Shown piece after piece: positions 24,301-35,807 of a stretch of 64,000 nucleotides of DNA (positions are counted from its first letter, which is position 1; every line of letters begins with the position of its first letter). Source of the DNA: Paramecium sonneborni. Its lineage: Eukaryota > Ciliophora > Oligohymenophorea > Peniculida > Parameciidae. The DNA lies in assembly GCA_905182985.1 (NCBI GenBank), contig CAJJDN010000010.1, positions 190,221 to 254,220 on the forward strand. Direction: 5' to 3'. The notes under the pieces were generated by a model. It made no database searches and was not told the origin of the DNA. It saw nothing but the letters and a program-made list of their open reading frames with translations. The translations under genes and the position numbers were made by a program.

Positions 24301-27300
24301 TTTTAATAGAGAGAGTGTTTTTTATATCTATTTCGAATGAAGAGGAATAAATATTTGAAATTTTCACTTACATAAAAATTTTGAAATCGGTTTTTTTTTT
24401 TAGGGTAATTAAATATAATACATTTGCATAAAATATGATGATGATATCTTATTAAACATTTCCAAATTATGTAGTCATGGCATTATTACTTTTTTTTTTG
24501 ATTTTAAACTATGCTATATTTTCACTTTAAATATTTGATTTTCCTGAAACTGCTGAATTAAAAATGTATCATTATTTTGGCAACATTTATCAATCATGGA
24601 TTGCTGTTTATGATATATCAACTGGAGATGATTGGTATGGAGTAGTTATTCTAAGTACTACTTATGGAATCTATGAGATAGGTTTCCTATTTTGCATTTC
24701 TCTAGTATTCATTGTAAATTATTTTGGTTTTGGATTATCCTTTGTAATTATCCTTGATGGTTTTGCAAATTATTTAGATACTGCAAAAGAAATAGAACAA
24801 GAATAAAAAGAGGAAAAAGAAGAAAGTTTAATTTTAGATTTTAATTAAGGTTCAGAATCCAAAAAGGAAAGTAATGTAATAAAAAATCACAACAATATCA
24901 CTATGAAAAACTTACTTGAATCTTTAATAGAACCAGAAAATAAACAAAAATATCATAATATTTAAAATGAATATTCATTGTTCATTATTTAGAAAAATAA
25001 TTAGTTAAGAAAGTTATGTTTTCTTATAACTGAAAATTATCCTTTTAAAATATTATTAGGTTTAGTGTTATGGAGTAGTTTAATAAATTTGATATTCATT
25101 ACTTATTTTGATGAAACAGATACAAATTTTTGGAACAGATACGAAATTATATAATGTCTCTTTAATTTATTAATTTTAATAGATGCAATTATTTAAATAA
25201 TTACTTATGGATCTATTGCTTAGGATGGATACTTTAGTAGTATTTGGGTTAGTATAGATTTTGTATATGTTATCAGTTATTTTCTATATTTAGCATCTAA
25301 TCATACAGCTTTAAAATGGGTCTTATATTTGGGTTATTTGCGTCCACTTAAAGTAACTTCCACTTATGGATTTTTTGTAAATGAGAGAGGGGCCATAATG
25401 AAATCATTTTCAGATATCTTAAGAATATTTTATGTTATTTTACTTTTTTGGTTTATCTTTGCTATTTTTGGAATGAGTATATATAAAGATAAACTTGGTT
25501 TTTGTGACTCTTATTTTAATTATGGAGTTGGAAGGTAAGAATGTTAAGGGGAATGGAAAATCTACCCTCATAATTTTAATAACATTATTGAAGCTATGCA
25601 ATCTTTATTTGTTATTTCTACTCTTGATGGTTGGGGTATAACATTCTTTGTTTGTATTAATAGTGCATCAGAAGAAACTGGACCAATAAGATTCAATAAT
25701 GAGTTGATTTCTTATTTATTTTTTTTTAGTTTTACTTTTATAGGTGCTTTGTTTTTCTTATAGTTCTTTGCAGGAGTTATTTTTGTTAACTTTTAATAAA
25801 ATAAGTAATAACTGTTGAATCCAGATTTAACTCTAGATTAAGAATTATTCTTAAAACTAACTGAAATTATTATGTTAGATAATCCTAACTACTCAAAACC
25901 TCCAAAAAAAGGATTAAGGCTTAAAGCAAAAAATCTTCTAGAGAATTCAACTTATAGTTTAATCACAAAAATAAGTTTAATTCTAAATTTATGTAATAAA
26001 AGATTTAATAATTTTAGTTACTTTAATGCTTTTTTTTGAGTAAAGTAGCACAATATTTTTAAATAGTTTAAATTGGATAAATCACTTTTTTAGCTTTGTA
26101 TTATTAATAGATTGTATTCTAAAATTATTTACTTATCATATTAAAAGGTATTTTGATGATATTTGGAGATAAATGTAATTAATTTTTGTTTTATTGGCTT
26201 TGTTTGATTTCTATATTGATATTTAATTTAATTTTTATATGAGATATGCAAGAGCAAGCAGAGATGATCCATATTTTATATGGTTAAGAGTATTTATATT
26301 AAATAGATGTTTAAGAATGTCTTTGATTATTTAATAATTTACAAGAATACGTAAGTTATTGAATGTCATTTATTTAAATAAAATGGCCATTTTAAGAATA
26401 TTAGGATTATTTATTACAGTTTTATCATGCTACTCATATATAGGTTGCGCACTTTTTGGAGAAGTAGATTCTGGTTCTATATTAAATGATTAATTAAATT
26501 ATAACAATTTTTTTTTTGGTTTGCTTGCTAGTTTTAAGTGCACAACAGAAAATGGATGGAGATTTATTTTTGTAGACTCATAGAATTTTATGAAAGAGAA
26601 TAAAAAACCTTGGTTTCTAGCATCAGTATTTTATTATAGTTTAATATTTATTGGAGCAAGAGTATTAATGAATCTAATTGTTTGTGAATTAGTTTAAGAA
26701 TTTGAAAAATTTTATGATACTAGTAGTAGTTGTTTAGAAACTTATGTAGAAACAATTGATAAATTTCGAACCTTATGGTGTAAATATACAGAAGAATTTG
26801 AAGGCACTAAAATGTAGACTAAATATTTAGGTCATTTTTTATTAGATTTAGAAGAACCATTAGGAGCTTAAAAAGGTGATAATATATGGGATGCAGCAAA
26901 GAAAGCATCAAGTTTTGAATTAAAAAAAGATTTTGTAGGCTGTTTAACTTTTAGAAATTTACTCTATGAAGTTTTTAAATAAGCATTTAAGGAAAATATA
27001 TTTAAAATTACAACAGAAGCTGGAAAAAAAATTATGAAAGAAAATGATAAAAAAATAAAATATAGATTATACAATTAAAGAAATCATCATTTTAGAAGAG
27101 AAAGAGTAAATGAAAAAGTAGATTTATAAAGTAATTTCAATATACTTTAAGAATATTTATATCTTTATATGGCTTTGAAAGCTTGGAAAAGTTTTTCAGA
27201 ATATTTTTTTAATATTGCAGGAGAAGTTTAAAATACTATAAATTTTACAGAAAGTGATGTAGATGCTAGAATATCTGAAATAGAAAGTTAAAATAGTTAA

Positions 27301-27711
27301 ATAGATTAATCACAATTTGAATAATCTAAACATGATATTAAAAGAAGGCCTACCAAAGAACATTTGAGAAGACCCACTGATGTTTATATCTTGCCTTATT
27401 ATAATGAAATCGAATCTAAAAAAGAGCATTTTAAGTCTATTCTAAAAGCAACTGATTAATAATAATAAAAAGTTTTTAAATCTATCTCTATCATTAAAAA
27501 AAAGGAGCAGTTAATTTAATATAAAGAATATAATAAAAGAAGAGATGCTATAGATAAACCAACTGTTTAAAAAAATAGATATAAATATGGATATCACGAA
27601 AAAATTACAAAATAATAATTAGAAGATAAAAATGATAACAGATTACCTTCAAGATTGGATCCTACTAAAATGCCAAGTGCATATAATATTACTAAAATTG
27701 CTTTAAAATGA
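21315..27711 (+). CDS. four-domain voltage-gated cation channel alpha subunit
   Basis: About 2120 residues, four homologous blocks of six membrane segments as in Cav/Nav/NALCN, with long polar Asn/Gln/Lys loops and N- and C-tails. Pore loops: domain I IVNDWTITMYM, II STGDDWYGVVIL, III ISTLDGWGITFF, IV CTTENGWRFIF. Aligned on the conserved Trp, the selectivity ring reads N-D-D-N, unlike EEEE (Cav) or DEKA (Nav). S4 helices carry few Arg/Lys except domain IV (RCLRMSLIIQQFTRIRKLL). One 27-nt intron (26040-26066) must be removed, but it fits only if the 7-T run at 26031-26037 is read as 6 T. No EF hand or IQ motif is obvious. In Paramecium such channels sit in the ciliary membrane and drive the action potential. 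Confidence 0.9.
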
Positions 27712-27970
27712 AAAAAAATAAGAACTTAGATTGATTTCATATATAAATTAATTTTATAAATACCAGTAAGCAATAATAATTCATTACAATTTATTATTTA
27801 ATTATAAAGGATATGAAAATAAATATAAAAAACATTAATTTTTATTAAATTATGAAAACTTATATTTATAGTATTAATTTGTATTAGATTTGATATAATA
27901 TTTTTTTATCTAAGTTTTTTAAGAATTAAATATAAATTGCACTATAAATAAGTAGCAATAATAAATATAA

Positions 27971-29482
27971 TCAAAATTTCATCTAAGTTAACGAATTAAT
28001 TTATGATTATGGGCTAAGTAATGTGCTAGTTAAATTATTAAACTATATTGGTCTAAGGTTTGTTTTTTTTAATTATCTTTATGGTAATAAAATTTATTAT
28101 TTAGGGGATTTTGATTAGACAATATTCTCAATTTGATCAGAGGATGATAAACAAATTTGTTTCAACTTTTATTAAAGGTAAGTTTATTTTAAACTAATTA
28201 AACTTTATTGCTGTTTTAGATAGGTATTTTTATAAGGAGTTGTAACAGTTTTATTTGTACTTTTATCCAAATTTGATGTTGATTTATTTTAAATAAAAGC
28301 ACTTCTGGTAAATTATTATTATTAACTTTATACTTTTTAATTATTTTCTACCTATTTTTTGTCTATAATTTACAATAACTTTTTTTATTTTCTCATTAAA
28401 TTTAACATTTTATTCATATGTGTTGTGTTCTATTTGTATAATAAATCTCTATATAATTAAATGGGAAATAACTTATCATCATTTAATTCAAGTTGAATTT
28501 ATCCTTTAAAAATGATTTCTTCATCTAAATTATGATACTCTTTAAAATAAGGATGTTTTAAAGCTTCATTAGCATTTAATCTTGAATTTGGATCATACAT
28601 TAATAACTTTGAAATTAAATTATATTCATCAAAATTACAATTCAAGTAAGTTTATAAATTAGACTAATAATTTTTTGAGAATTTATCGAATAATTATTTT
28701 TATCCTCCTAAAGTATATAAATCATCTTATGATGGAAATCCTAGAACTTCTATAATTTTTTCAATTTAATTAATAGTTGAAGTTCCTTAAAATATTGCTT
28801 TTCCCAAGATCATCTCACACATCATACATCCAATAGCCCACATGTCAACTCCAGTTGAATAAGATTTTGATCTTAATAAAATTTCTGGAGCTCTAAACCA
28901 TCTAGTTGCTACATAATCAGTCAAAATATCATCTTCTAAAGTCTATGACATTCTTGCTAATCCAAAATCTGCTAATTTAATCTAACATTCAGAATTTAAT
29001 AAAATATTTGCTGGCTTTAAGTCTCTAAATTTTATTATAATCTTATTTCATACCTATGGATTATTCCTGATGAATGAATATATTTTAATGCTTTCAATAT
29101 TTAATATATTATATATCTTCGATGAGGAGGCTATAATATTTTAGCTCGAATCGCTACATGAAGATCAGTCTCTATGTATTCAAAAACCATATATAGATCA
29201 TTTAAGTTTTCAGCTGGATAAGTATCTATTAATTTTACTATATTTGGATGATTCAGCTACTTTAAAAGACAAACCTTTAAAATATATACAAATCATATTT
29301 ACTTCTCTATAAGTTCTTTGTGCATCTGTAGGATTAGTGAAAGCATCAAAAACTTTTTTTAAGGCAACTATCTTTTGACTTTTATTATCTTTAGCTTTCC
29401 AAACTATTCCATATGCTCCTTTTCCAATTTTTGTCAAAATTTCATATCTCTATAAAATACTTTAATCAATTATTTCACTCAT
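27971..29482 (-). CDS. MAP kinase of ERK7/8 (MAPK15) type
   Basis: 484 residues. Complete kinase domain: GKGAYGIVWKA (Gly loop), VALKKV (catalytic Lys), IIHRDLKPANILL, LADFGLAR, TDY activation loop followed by VATRWFRAPEILL, and GVDMWAIGCMMCEM with FQGTSTINQIEKII, typical of ERK7/8. After the kinase comes the YRDLLY element seen at the end of MAPK15-type C-lobes, then a roughly 150-residue basic, Gln/Ser-rich tail. ERK7/8 kinases act at basal bodies and cilia. Introns: 29275-29302 (AAG) and 29025-29053 (TAG). The loop has TDY instead of the usual TEY. A convergent stop-to-stop gap of 259 bp separates it from the channel gene. Confidence 0.92.
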
Positions 29483-30124
29483 TTTCTTTTTAAAAATAAA
29501 TATATATTTTATTATATATCTCGATTTACATACTATATTTCATGAAATTCTAAATATTAATAATTATATAATTATGTTTACATATTTTTACAAGTTATCC
29601 ATTTTTCAGATTTTTTAACAATGTAACGAAAAAATTTCTAAGTTTAAGAATTCATTAATATCCTTATTTAATTTAAAATACAGTAATAAATATACATTTT
29701 ATTACAGAAAATATCTTGATACTTTTTTAACTAGGATATAAATATCAATAATTTTAATTGTTCTAAACTGAATTTCAAGGAAAACATTTATATAAATAAT
29801 ATTAATAGAAATCCTATTATGTCAATCTAAAATTCTTTAATATTAAACAACCCTTGAAAGATATGCTTAATTATATAAATTCATATGTCAAAGATATATC
29901 TTATTTTTTTTAAAATGATTAGTTGTTCTATTAGTTTTTATATTTTAAGTTTGTCGTAATCAATCATTTTAATAAAGAATATTTATTCTTGAGATTGATA
30001 TTTATATAATACTTATGTTGTTATTTGATATTTGTTTCTATTTAAATTTTGAAGAAACAAGACTGAAAATGTTTTACTACATTTATATATATATATAACT
30101 CGATATATTTAGTCATTGTGGAAG
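29483..30124. other. AT-rich spacer, no gene seen
   Basis: Over 0.6 kb between the MAP kinase start and the end of the next minus-strand gene. No frame with protein-like composition, no hairpin or GC-rich island. Confidence 0.5.
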
Positions 30125-30660
30125 TCATTTAGTGTGATTTTTCATATATTGATTGAGAATTGATGTTCTTGTTTATTATAAAAGAGCCTCCATTTAAGAA
30201 ATTATTGTTTTTAATCTCTAACACTACTATAATTTCAAGACATCATTATTAGTAATACGAGATTTTAATCTTTTTCCAGAAGGAACATCAGTTTCAGAAT
30301 CAACCTTCTTAATTTTTTTTGATTTTCTTTTAATATGTTTAGTTTTCTTTTTTGGTGCTTCCTCAACATAATTAAACAGAAGGACAGGTTCTTCTTATAA
30401 ATACCCATCAAATGTATTTAGTTATTCAGGTTCCTATTAAGCACTTTGATCATATTCGTAGTATTAGGATTAATTTGTTTAATCAATAAGAGGTTCACAT
30501 ATTAACTCTAGAGATATATAGAATAAGTACATTAAGAGGCTTGTTCTTCAAAGTCAATAGGGTAGAAATTCATAGAAATTGAAGATAATTGTTATTTATA
30601 ATTATATTGAAATTTACATGATTTAATCTTTTTATTTGATCTGCGTTTTTTTGCAGGAGA
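30125..30660 (-). CDS. hypothetical Lys-rich, probably nuclear protein; start unresolved
   Basis: Open frame of about 170 residues with one 23-nt intron (30508-30530). It has basic patches at the N-terminus (PAKKRRSNKKIKS) and middle (APKKKTKHIKRKSKKIKK) that look like nuclear localisation signals, a Gln/Tyr-rich acidic centre, and SGKRLKSRITNNDVLKL before a helical end. The reading is open upstream of 30660 without an in-frame ATG; the first internal ATG is at 30573, so the 5' exon is unknown. No known domain. The neighbour, a co-chaperone gene, is on the same strand. Confidence 0.5.
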
Positions 30661-30741
30661 TAAGTTTATTTAGTATCTTTAATAATAGTAATTTATATAA
30701 TAAACATAATAACATTATTTATTAAGAGAAACAAAAATAAA

Positions 30742-32501
30742 TCATCTTCTTCTTTATTATTATTATTAAGTGAATTGCATTCCTGGAAATGAAAATCCAG
30801 GAAATCCTGCTCCTCCTTATTATGAGAAATCTCCTCCAAATTAGAATGGAAATGATGATCCTCCTCTCATATTCTAACCCATTCCACCTAAATTACTTGT
30901 AAACATAGTTTAAAATCCTCCTGGAAATTATCCACCTCCCATATTTGGAAATCCAAAATCACCAAAATCTCCACCTCCTTCACCACCAAAAAACATTTTA
31001 AAAATTTATGTTGGATCAATATTAGTTTCAAATCCTCCAGCACCTCCCATTGGATCATTTGGATCAACTCCCATATCAAATTATTATCTTTTTTTTTTAT
31101 CACTCAATACACTATATGCTTCAGCAATTTCTCTAAATTTTTAATCTGCTAATTTCTATTATTATATTAATATCATTATATACTTTTTATTCTTCATTTT
31201 CTTTATTTTTATCTGGATGCCATTATAAAGCCAATTTTCTATAAGCCTTTTTTATATCTGCTTCAGTTGCATTTTTATCAACTTCTAATATTTTATAATA
31301 ATCTTTTTTAGATAATTATTTTTATTTTCTTGTAATATCATTTATTTTTTATCTCATTTATTATATAGATCCTTAATCTAATTCCATTACTTTCTAAAAA
31401 TCACTTTATGCTCCATCTAAATCACCTAATTCATATCTTGAATCTCCTCTTCTTAAATAAGCTTTAAAATATCTATCATTTAATTCTATTGATTTATCAA
31501 AATCATTAACAGCTTTTCTATGATCTTTTAATTTTTAATGAGCTAATCCTCTATTTGCATATATTAATGAATTAAATTTAAAATTATTTAAATCTACTTC
31601 TAAAGCTTTTGTATAATATTCAATAGCATCATTAAATTTATTTGAATTTAAAAAATCATTTCCTTTTGATTTATAATTATCCTAATCTTTTGCCATTTAA
31701 AAAGCTGCTAAACATTTTTTATTATTTTAATCTTATCTTACTCCTTCTTAAAGTATTGATTTTGCTTTATCTGGACTTCCTCCATATAATTCTATTAAAC
31801 CTTTCAAATAATATGTCTCAGCTCTTGGTCCATGTTTATCTTAAATCAATCTTAATTATTCTTAAGCTTAATTAATATTTGCTGTTCTAGCTAAACATTC
31901 ACAATTTAAAATTTGAATATCAACAGCATCAGGAACTTCTCTTGCTATCTTTTCAATCAAAATCAACGCTTCTTTATATAATTTAGCATCCAATTTTTAT
32001 CTAGCTTCTTATAAATTTTTGATCATTTCTTTAATCTATTAATTTTCTTTAACAGATTATTCACTTTTATCTAAACTAACTATTTATTCAAATATAGGTT
32101 TTGCTTCTGTTAAAAGTCCTAAATATTGTAAACTCAAAGCTTTTCTTCTAAGAAATTTTACATTCTTTGGATCTAAACTTAGAGCTTTTTCACAGTCTTT
32201 CAAACATTTGCTATATCTAAATATAATTATTATTAGTAAAAATTACTTTTTCATCTAAAGAAAACAAGCAGCTCTATTACCATAATAATTAGGCTCATTT
32301 TAACATAATTCTAAATCTTACATTCATTTTAATACCTATAGCTTTTTCATATTCTTCAGCTGCATTTGAATATTATCCTCTTTTAAAATAATCATTTCCT
32401 TTATTTTTATGTTCTTCTGCTTATTATTTTTGTTTATCATTCTCTTAATTACGTTCCACTTCCATCAATAATAATTTTAAAAAAAATAATATTTTTTCCA
32501 T
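30742..32501 (-). CDS. TPR / DnaJ co-chaperone (DNAJC7/DNAJC3-like)
   Basis: About 547-559 residues. N-terminal and central tetratricopeptide repeats ([61 protein letters not shown]) followed by a J domain ([31 protein letters not shown] with the HPD motif) and a Gly/Phe/Gln-rich tail ending in QQQQQRRR. This order matches DNAJC7 and DNAJC3, which recruit Hsp70 through HPD. Introns: 32311-32335, 32217-32246, 31156-31183. The start at 32501 gives [12 protein letters not shown], a possible signal peptide favouring the ER form (DNAJC3); the ATG at 32465 gives a cytosolic form (DNAJC7). I cannot decide between them. Confidence 0.92.
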
Positions 32502-32688
32502 CAATTTCCAGAACCTTCTTAAAGCACAAAAGTCATTATAATTTATTAGAAATAAATTATAGAAAATTAGAAAAAAAAATTTATGCGCTATTCAAAATTA
32601 TTACTTTTACTTTCAATATTTATATCAACAAGGACTTTTAAATAACAATAAAATTATTAGAATTAGTTTATATTAATAAATATAATAT

Positions 32689-33940
32689 ATGGGTATTTGT
32701 CAAAAAAAAATTTAAAGTTCACCGATTAAACAAATTGGCCCTACTGATTTAGAAAACTTAATAACCATGATTAAAATTATTCAATTTGGTAGTTTTCTAA
32801 TACAATATCGAAGATAAATTAATGCAAACGTATTTAGTGAAAGATCGCTTTGATTAATAAGAAAAGATTATGACTGTAGTACAAAAATTAAGTGAAGAAC
32901 GTTTAAAATTTATACTGAACATAACTAGTTAAAATATTCATAAAATAGAAAAAGTATATTAAACTGATTAGTATTCTATAATATTTTAATTGTACTTATT
33001 TTAAAATATTTCAGAAAACCATAGGGCTAAACTCTATTTGAGTATTGTTGCAATAAAGATATTTTCGATTAATTATAGGTTAAATAATTATTCAAATAAT
33101 TGATCTAAACGTTAAAAATGCTGCATGATTTAAAAATTACCTATTAGTAATTAGCTTTATAGATGTAGTTTATAATCTCCGAATAAAATTTTAGTAACAC
33201 CTGAAGGAAACATTTTACTTAATGGAATTTACTTAAAACATAAATAGGAAACATTTTCTCAGTCTATTTTTAATCCCCCAGAATCTGAAGAATCAGATGT
33301 AGAAAAACATAACATTTGGAAATGTGGGATCTTACTTTATATACTATTATAAGGAACTTTACCTAATAAATTTAAATATCTATATCCTTACACAGTCAAG
33401 GAGTCTAAAAAATCAATATTATTTGATCCTGAAGATCCTAACATACCATTCCTCTAAAGAAAGTTAATGGTTGATATGTTGAATGAATAGCCTGAAGAGA
33501 GATTAACATACAATTAAGTATTGCATAATTAATGGATAATTGGAAATTCAAATAATGTAACACCAAGATAAGTTATAAATAGAGAAACAATTTAATTTGA
33601 CAAATATTTATTACAATGCATTTAAATAGATTAATATTTAGAAGAATTCATTGAAGCTTTTTCTTATCTTAATATAAGACATAATTCAATATTAGCATCT
33701 TTTTCAAAGTTTGATTTGCATAAATCTCAAAAGATTTTATATAAAGAAATAAATTACATAAAATAAGTATTAAAAAATGAGGCTTTAATGCTTAGTATTT
33801 TAATATTTAATGAATCTAAAGATTAATTTATTTATGAAAGTAAAATATTGTTTAATATTATATATAGTTTGTATTTAAAAATGGGAAAATTAAATGATTA
33901 ATCAAATGATTTAAAATCTTAAGGCTTGTTTTCCAAATGA
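32689..33940 (+). CDS. CDPK-derived pseudokinase with lipid-anchor N-terminus
   Basis: 393 residues from four exons; introns 32789-32813 (AAG), 32992-33014 (CAG), 33147-33168 (TAG). Starts MGICQKK (myristoylation plus palmitoylation). The C-lobe follows a CaM-dependent/CDPK kinase: FEYCCNKDIFDQL, QLFKQLIQTLKMLHDLKI, then YYLQSPNKILV where HRDLKPENILV is expected, LLNGIYL for DFG, IWKCGILLYILLQGTLP, and LNEQPEERLTYNQVLHNQWI. HRD Asp, the following Lys/Asn and the DFG Asp are all replaced, and no Gly-rich loop is visible, so catalysis is unlikely. The C-terminal region has the EF-hand layout of CDPKs but without the Asp/Glu calcium ligands. Probably a regulatory or scaffold protein. Confidence 0.7.
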
Positions 33941-34388
33941 AGAAGTCAAAAAATCTTAAGTTGTTAATTATTTACAACCAAAAATAAAGAAATATGAAGA
34001 TGGATTAATATTAAATGATACTTCTTAGATGATAACAAATCTAACAAAAGATATATATTAATTTGATGAATTAATAGTTGAAGTTTAAAATGGGATTAAA
34101 AAAAAGATAAAAGATAAAATTTAGGAGTAATAAATTTTTATTAAATCAGAAGAAATTTAGTAAAAGCTTGATGAATTAATAAATATGTTAAAATATGATT
34201 AAGATTATTAATAAAATAAAAGTTAATAGAATGAGATCATATAAATTTAAACAATTTTAGGAAAATATTCATAATTAAATTAAGTTTATTAGAAAGAAAT
34301 ATTGTAGCATTTAGAAGAGTTTGAAAAATATGACAAATAAAGGAAATATAAATAAATATTAAACCAAATGATAAATAAATTACAATGA
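33906..34388 (+). CDS. Gln/Lys-rich coiled-coil ORF, possibly the tail of the pseudokinase
   Basis: A 160-codon open frame overlapping the end of the pseudokinase by 35 bases in another frame. It reads MIQNLKACFPNEEVKKSQ, then long helical sequence (IYQFDELIVEVQNGIKKKI; SEEIQQKLDELINMLKY). After its TGA the same frame reopens at about 34421-34622 (DIIDNPFFVGPSLLINLKGG...), again protein-like. The simplest view is that pseudokinase, coiled coil and this last piece are one gene whose remaining introns I could not place. No family recognised. Confidence 0.4.
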
Positions 34389-34757
34389 TGAATATAAATT
34401 ATAAAAATAAAAATATTTAATGGGTTGTACAGCAAATAACAAAGATAAAGGTATTTAAGCAATATACAGAAAAAAGACATAATAGATAATCCATTTTTTG
34501 TAGGACCTTCTTTATTGATAAATTTAAAGGGTGGAGATCTTTTAAAAAATTATAAAATAGAGAGTCATTAAGAATTTATTGATACTTTACTCAAAAGAAT
34601 GTCTGATAATTAATAAAATTGATTATAAATCTTGTTATTTATAAATCTCTTCTATAAATTTTATACTAAAATGATTAAGTCTAATTAGAATTTAATTCTA
34701 TATACTCATTCATTATTTTTTAATATTTTTAATTAATATTCGTGTTCTAATAAAAAA

Positions 34758-35393
34758 ATGAATAAGTAACAACAAGAAATAGAGATGCATGATGTGTAGC
34801 AATAAGATACCTACTTATCTCATCTTGATTTGTTAAAAGAAGATGATAGTCATCCTGTAATGTGGTTATTACATATTTTATTAAAAGCATGTGCCTTTTT
34901 TTCGTAATCATTTTATATTTTATTTTAGGTATTTACTACTTGGATATATCATTTAGAATATGTTTTATGAGATGATAATTTTATTGATTTGTCATGGGGT
35001 TGATTTTTATTTGGTTAAAAATGTTACCGGAAGATATTTGATTGGAGTGAGATGGTATACAGATTTATCATTTCATGGTTAAGAAATTTATAAATATGAA
35101 TTTTATAACAAAGGTGAAGTAAATGCTATAGATTCAACAGTTTTTTGGTATTGTTAATTTGGATCTTCTTGTTTATGGGCATTCTTTGTATTTGCAAATA
35201 TATTTTAATTTGGATTTATAGATGTATGGATTTAATAATTAAATAGATATTTCTAGCAGGTATTGGTGCTTGTTTGAATTGGATTAATTTATGGGGATAT
35301 TATAAAGGATCTTAAGAACAATAAAAAAAAATGAGAAATATTAAATAGTTTCTTGCAAAGAAGGGAGCCAAATACTTGATTAATTAAAAATGA
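34758..35393 (+). CDS. TVP23 / FAM18-type Golgi membrane protein
   Basis: 195 residues, introns 34904-34928 and 35224-35246 (both TAG). The family pattern is clear: SHPVMWLLHILLKACAFF, a helix pair, then HGVDFYLVKNVTGRYLIGVRWYTDL, matching DFWAVKNVTGRxLVGLRWW of TVP23, DSTVFWYCQFGSSCLWAFF, and ACLNWINLWGYYKGS near the C-terminus. TVP23 is a four-helix protein of late Golgi vesicles. The acidic Gln-rich N-terminus is cytosolic. Length is close to family members and no key region is missing. Confidence 0.92.
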
Positions 35394-35524
35394 CAATTAT
35401 AGTTTTAGTTTATTTGTGTATATTTTACTAAAATAAACCTAAAAAGAATTGAAGGAGAGAAACCCATAAAATTCAAAAATTGTCTTCATTATTTAAATAA
35501 AATCTGTAATTCTAGAGATTTATC

Positions 35525-35665
35525 CTTATTCAGGGGCAATATCGCTGTAAGTGACGTACCAACGGATACGCGAGATTGCTAATTGAAAACTACTCCAATG
35601 CGAGTGTACGATTTCCTTGTGAAATCGTTCACCAATTTCTGAAGGGTCGAAAGACTCACCCTCCA
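35525..35665 (+). ncRNA. U4 spliceosomal snRNA
   Basis: A GC-richer island in AT-rich surroundings. The core GATTGCTAATTGAAAACTA (35574-35592) matches the almost invariant U4 segment that forms U4/U6 stem I. Upstream, GGCAATATCGC corresponds to the U4 stem II strand and the start of the 5' stem-loop whose closing strand is GCGAGAT. Downstream are a 19-nt perfect hairpin (35609-35627, CGATTTC/GAAATCG), a Sm site (AATTTCTG, 35634-35641) and a 3' hairpin with a GAAA tetraloop (GTCGAAAGAC, 35645-35654). U4 pairs with U6 in the tri-snRNP. Exact ends are estimated. A standard-code ORF crosses it and is spurious. Confidence 0.92.
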
Positions 35666-35807
35666 TTTAAAAAATTAACAAACGAAATTTATATATATAT
35701 ATTTATATATACGAATAAGAATTCTTTCAAACTATCAAATAATATTAAAAAATGTATTAGATCTAATCTAAATAAATGCAAACGTAAAAATATTTTATAA
35801 AAAACTA

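Noticed and set aside
27995..28480. Plus-strand hydrophobic frame with splice-like GTAAG...TTTAG
   Set aside because: It is antisense to the long C-terminal tail of the MAP kinase, which is open in one frame to 27971.
35576..35800. Standard-code ORF of 74 codons
   Set aside because: Its first half lies within the U4 snRNA and its second half is AT-rich; no protein-like composition.
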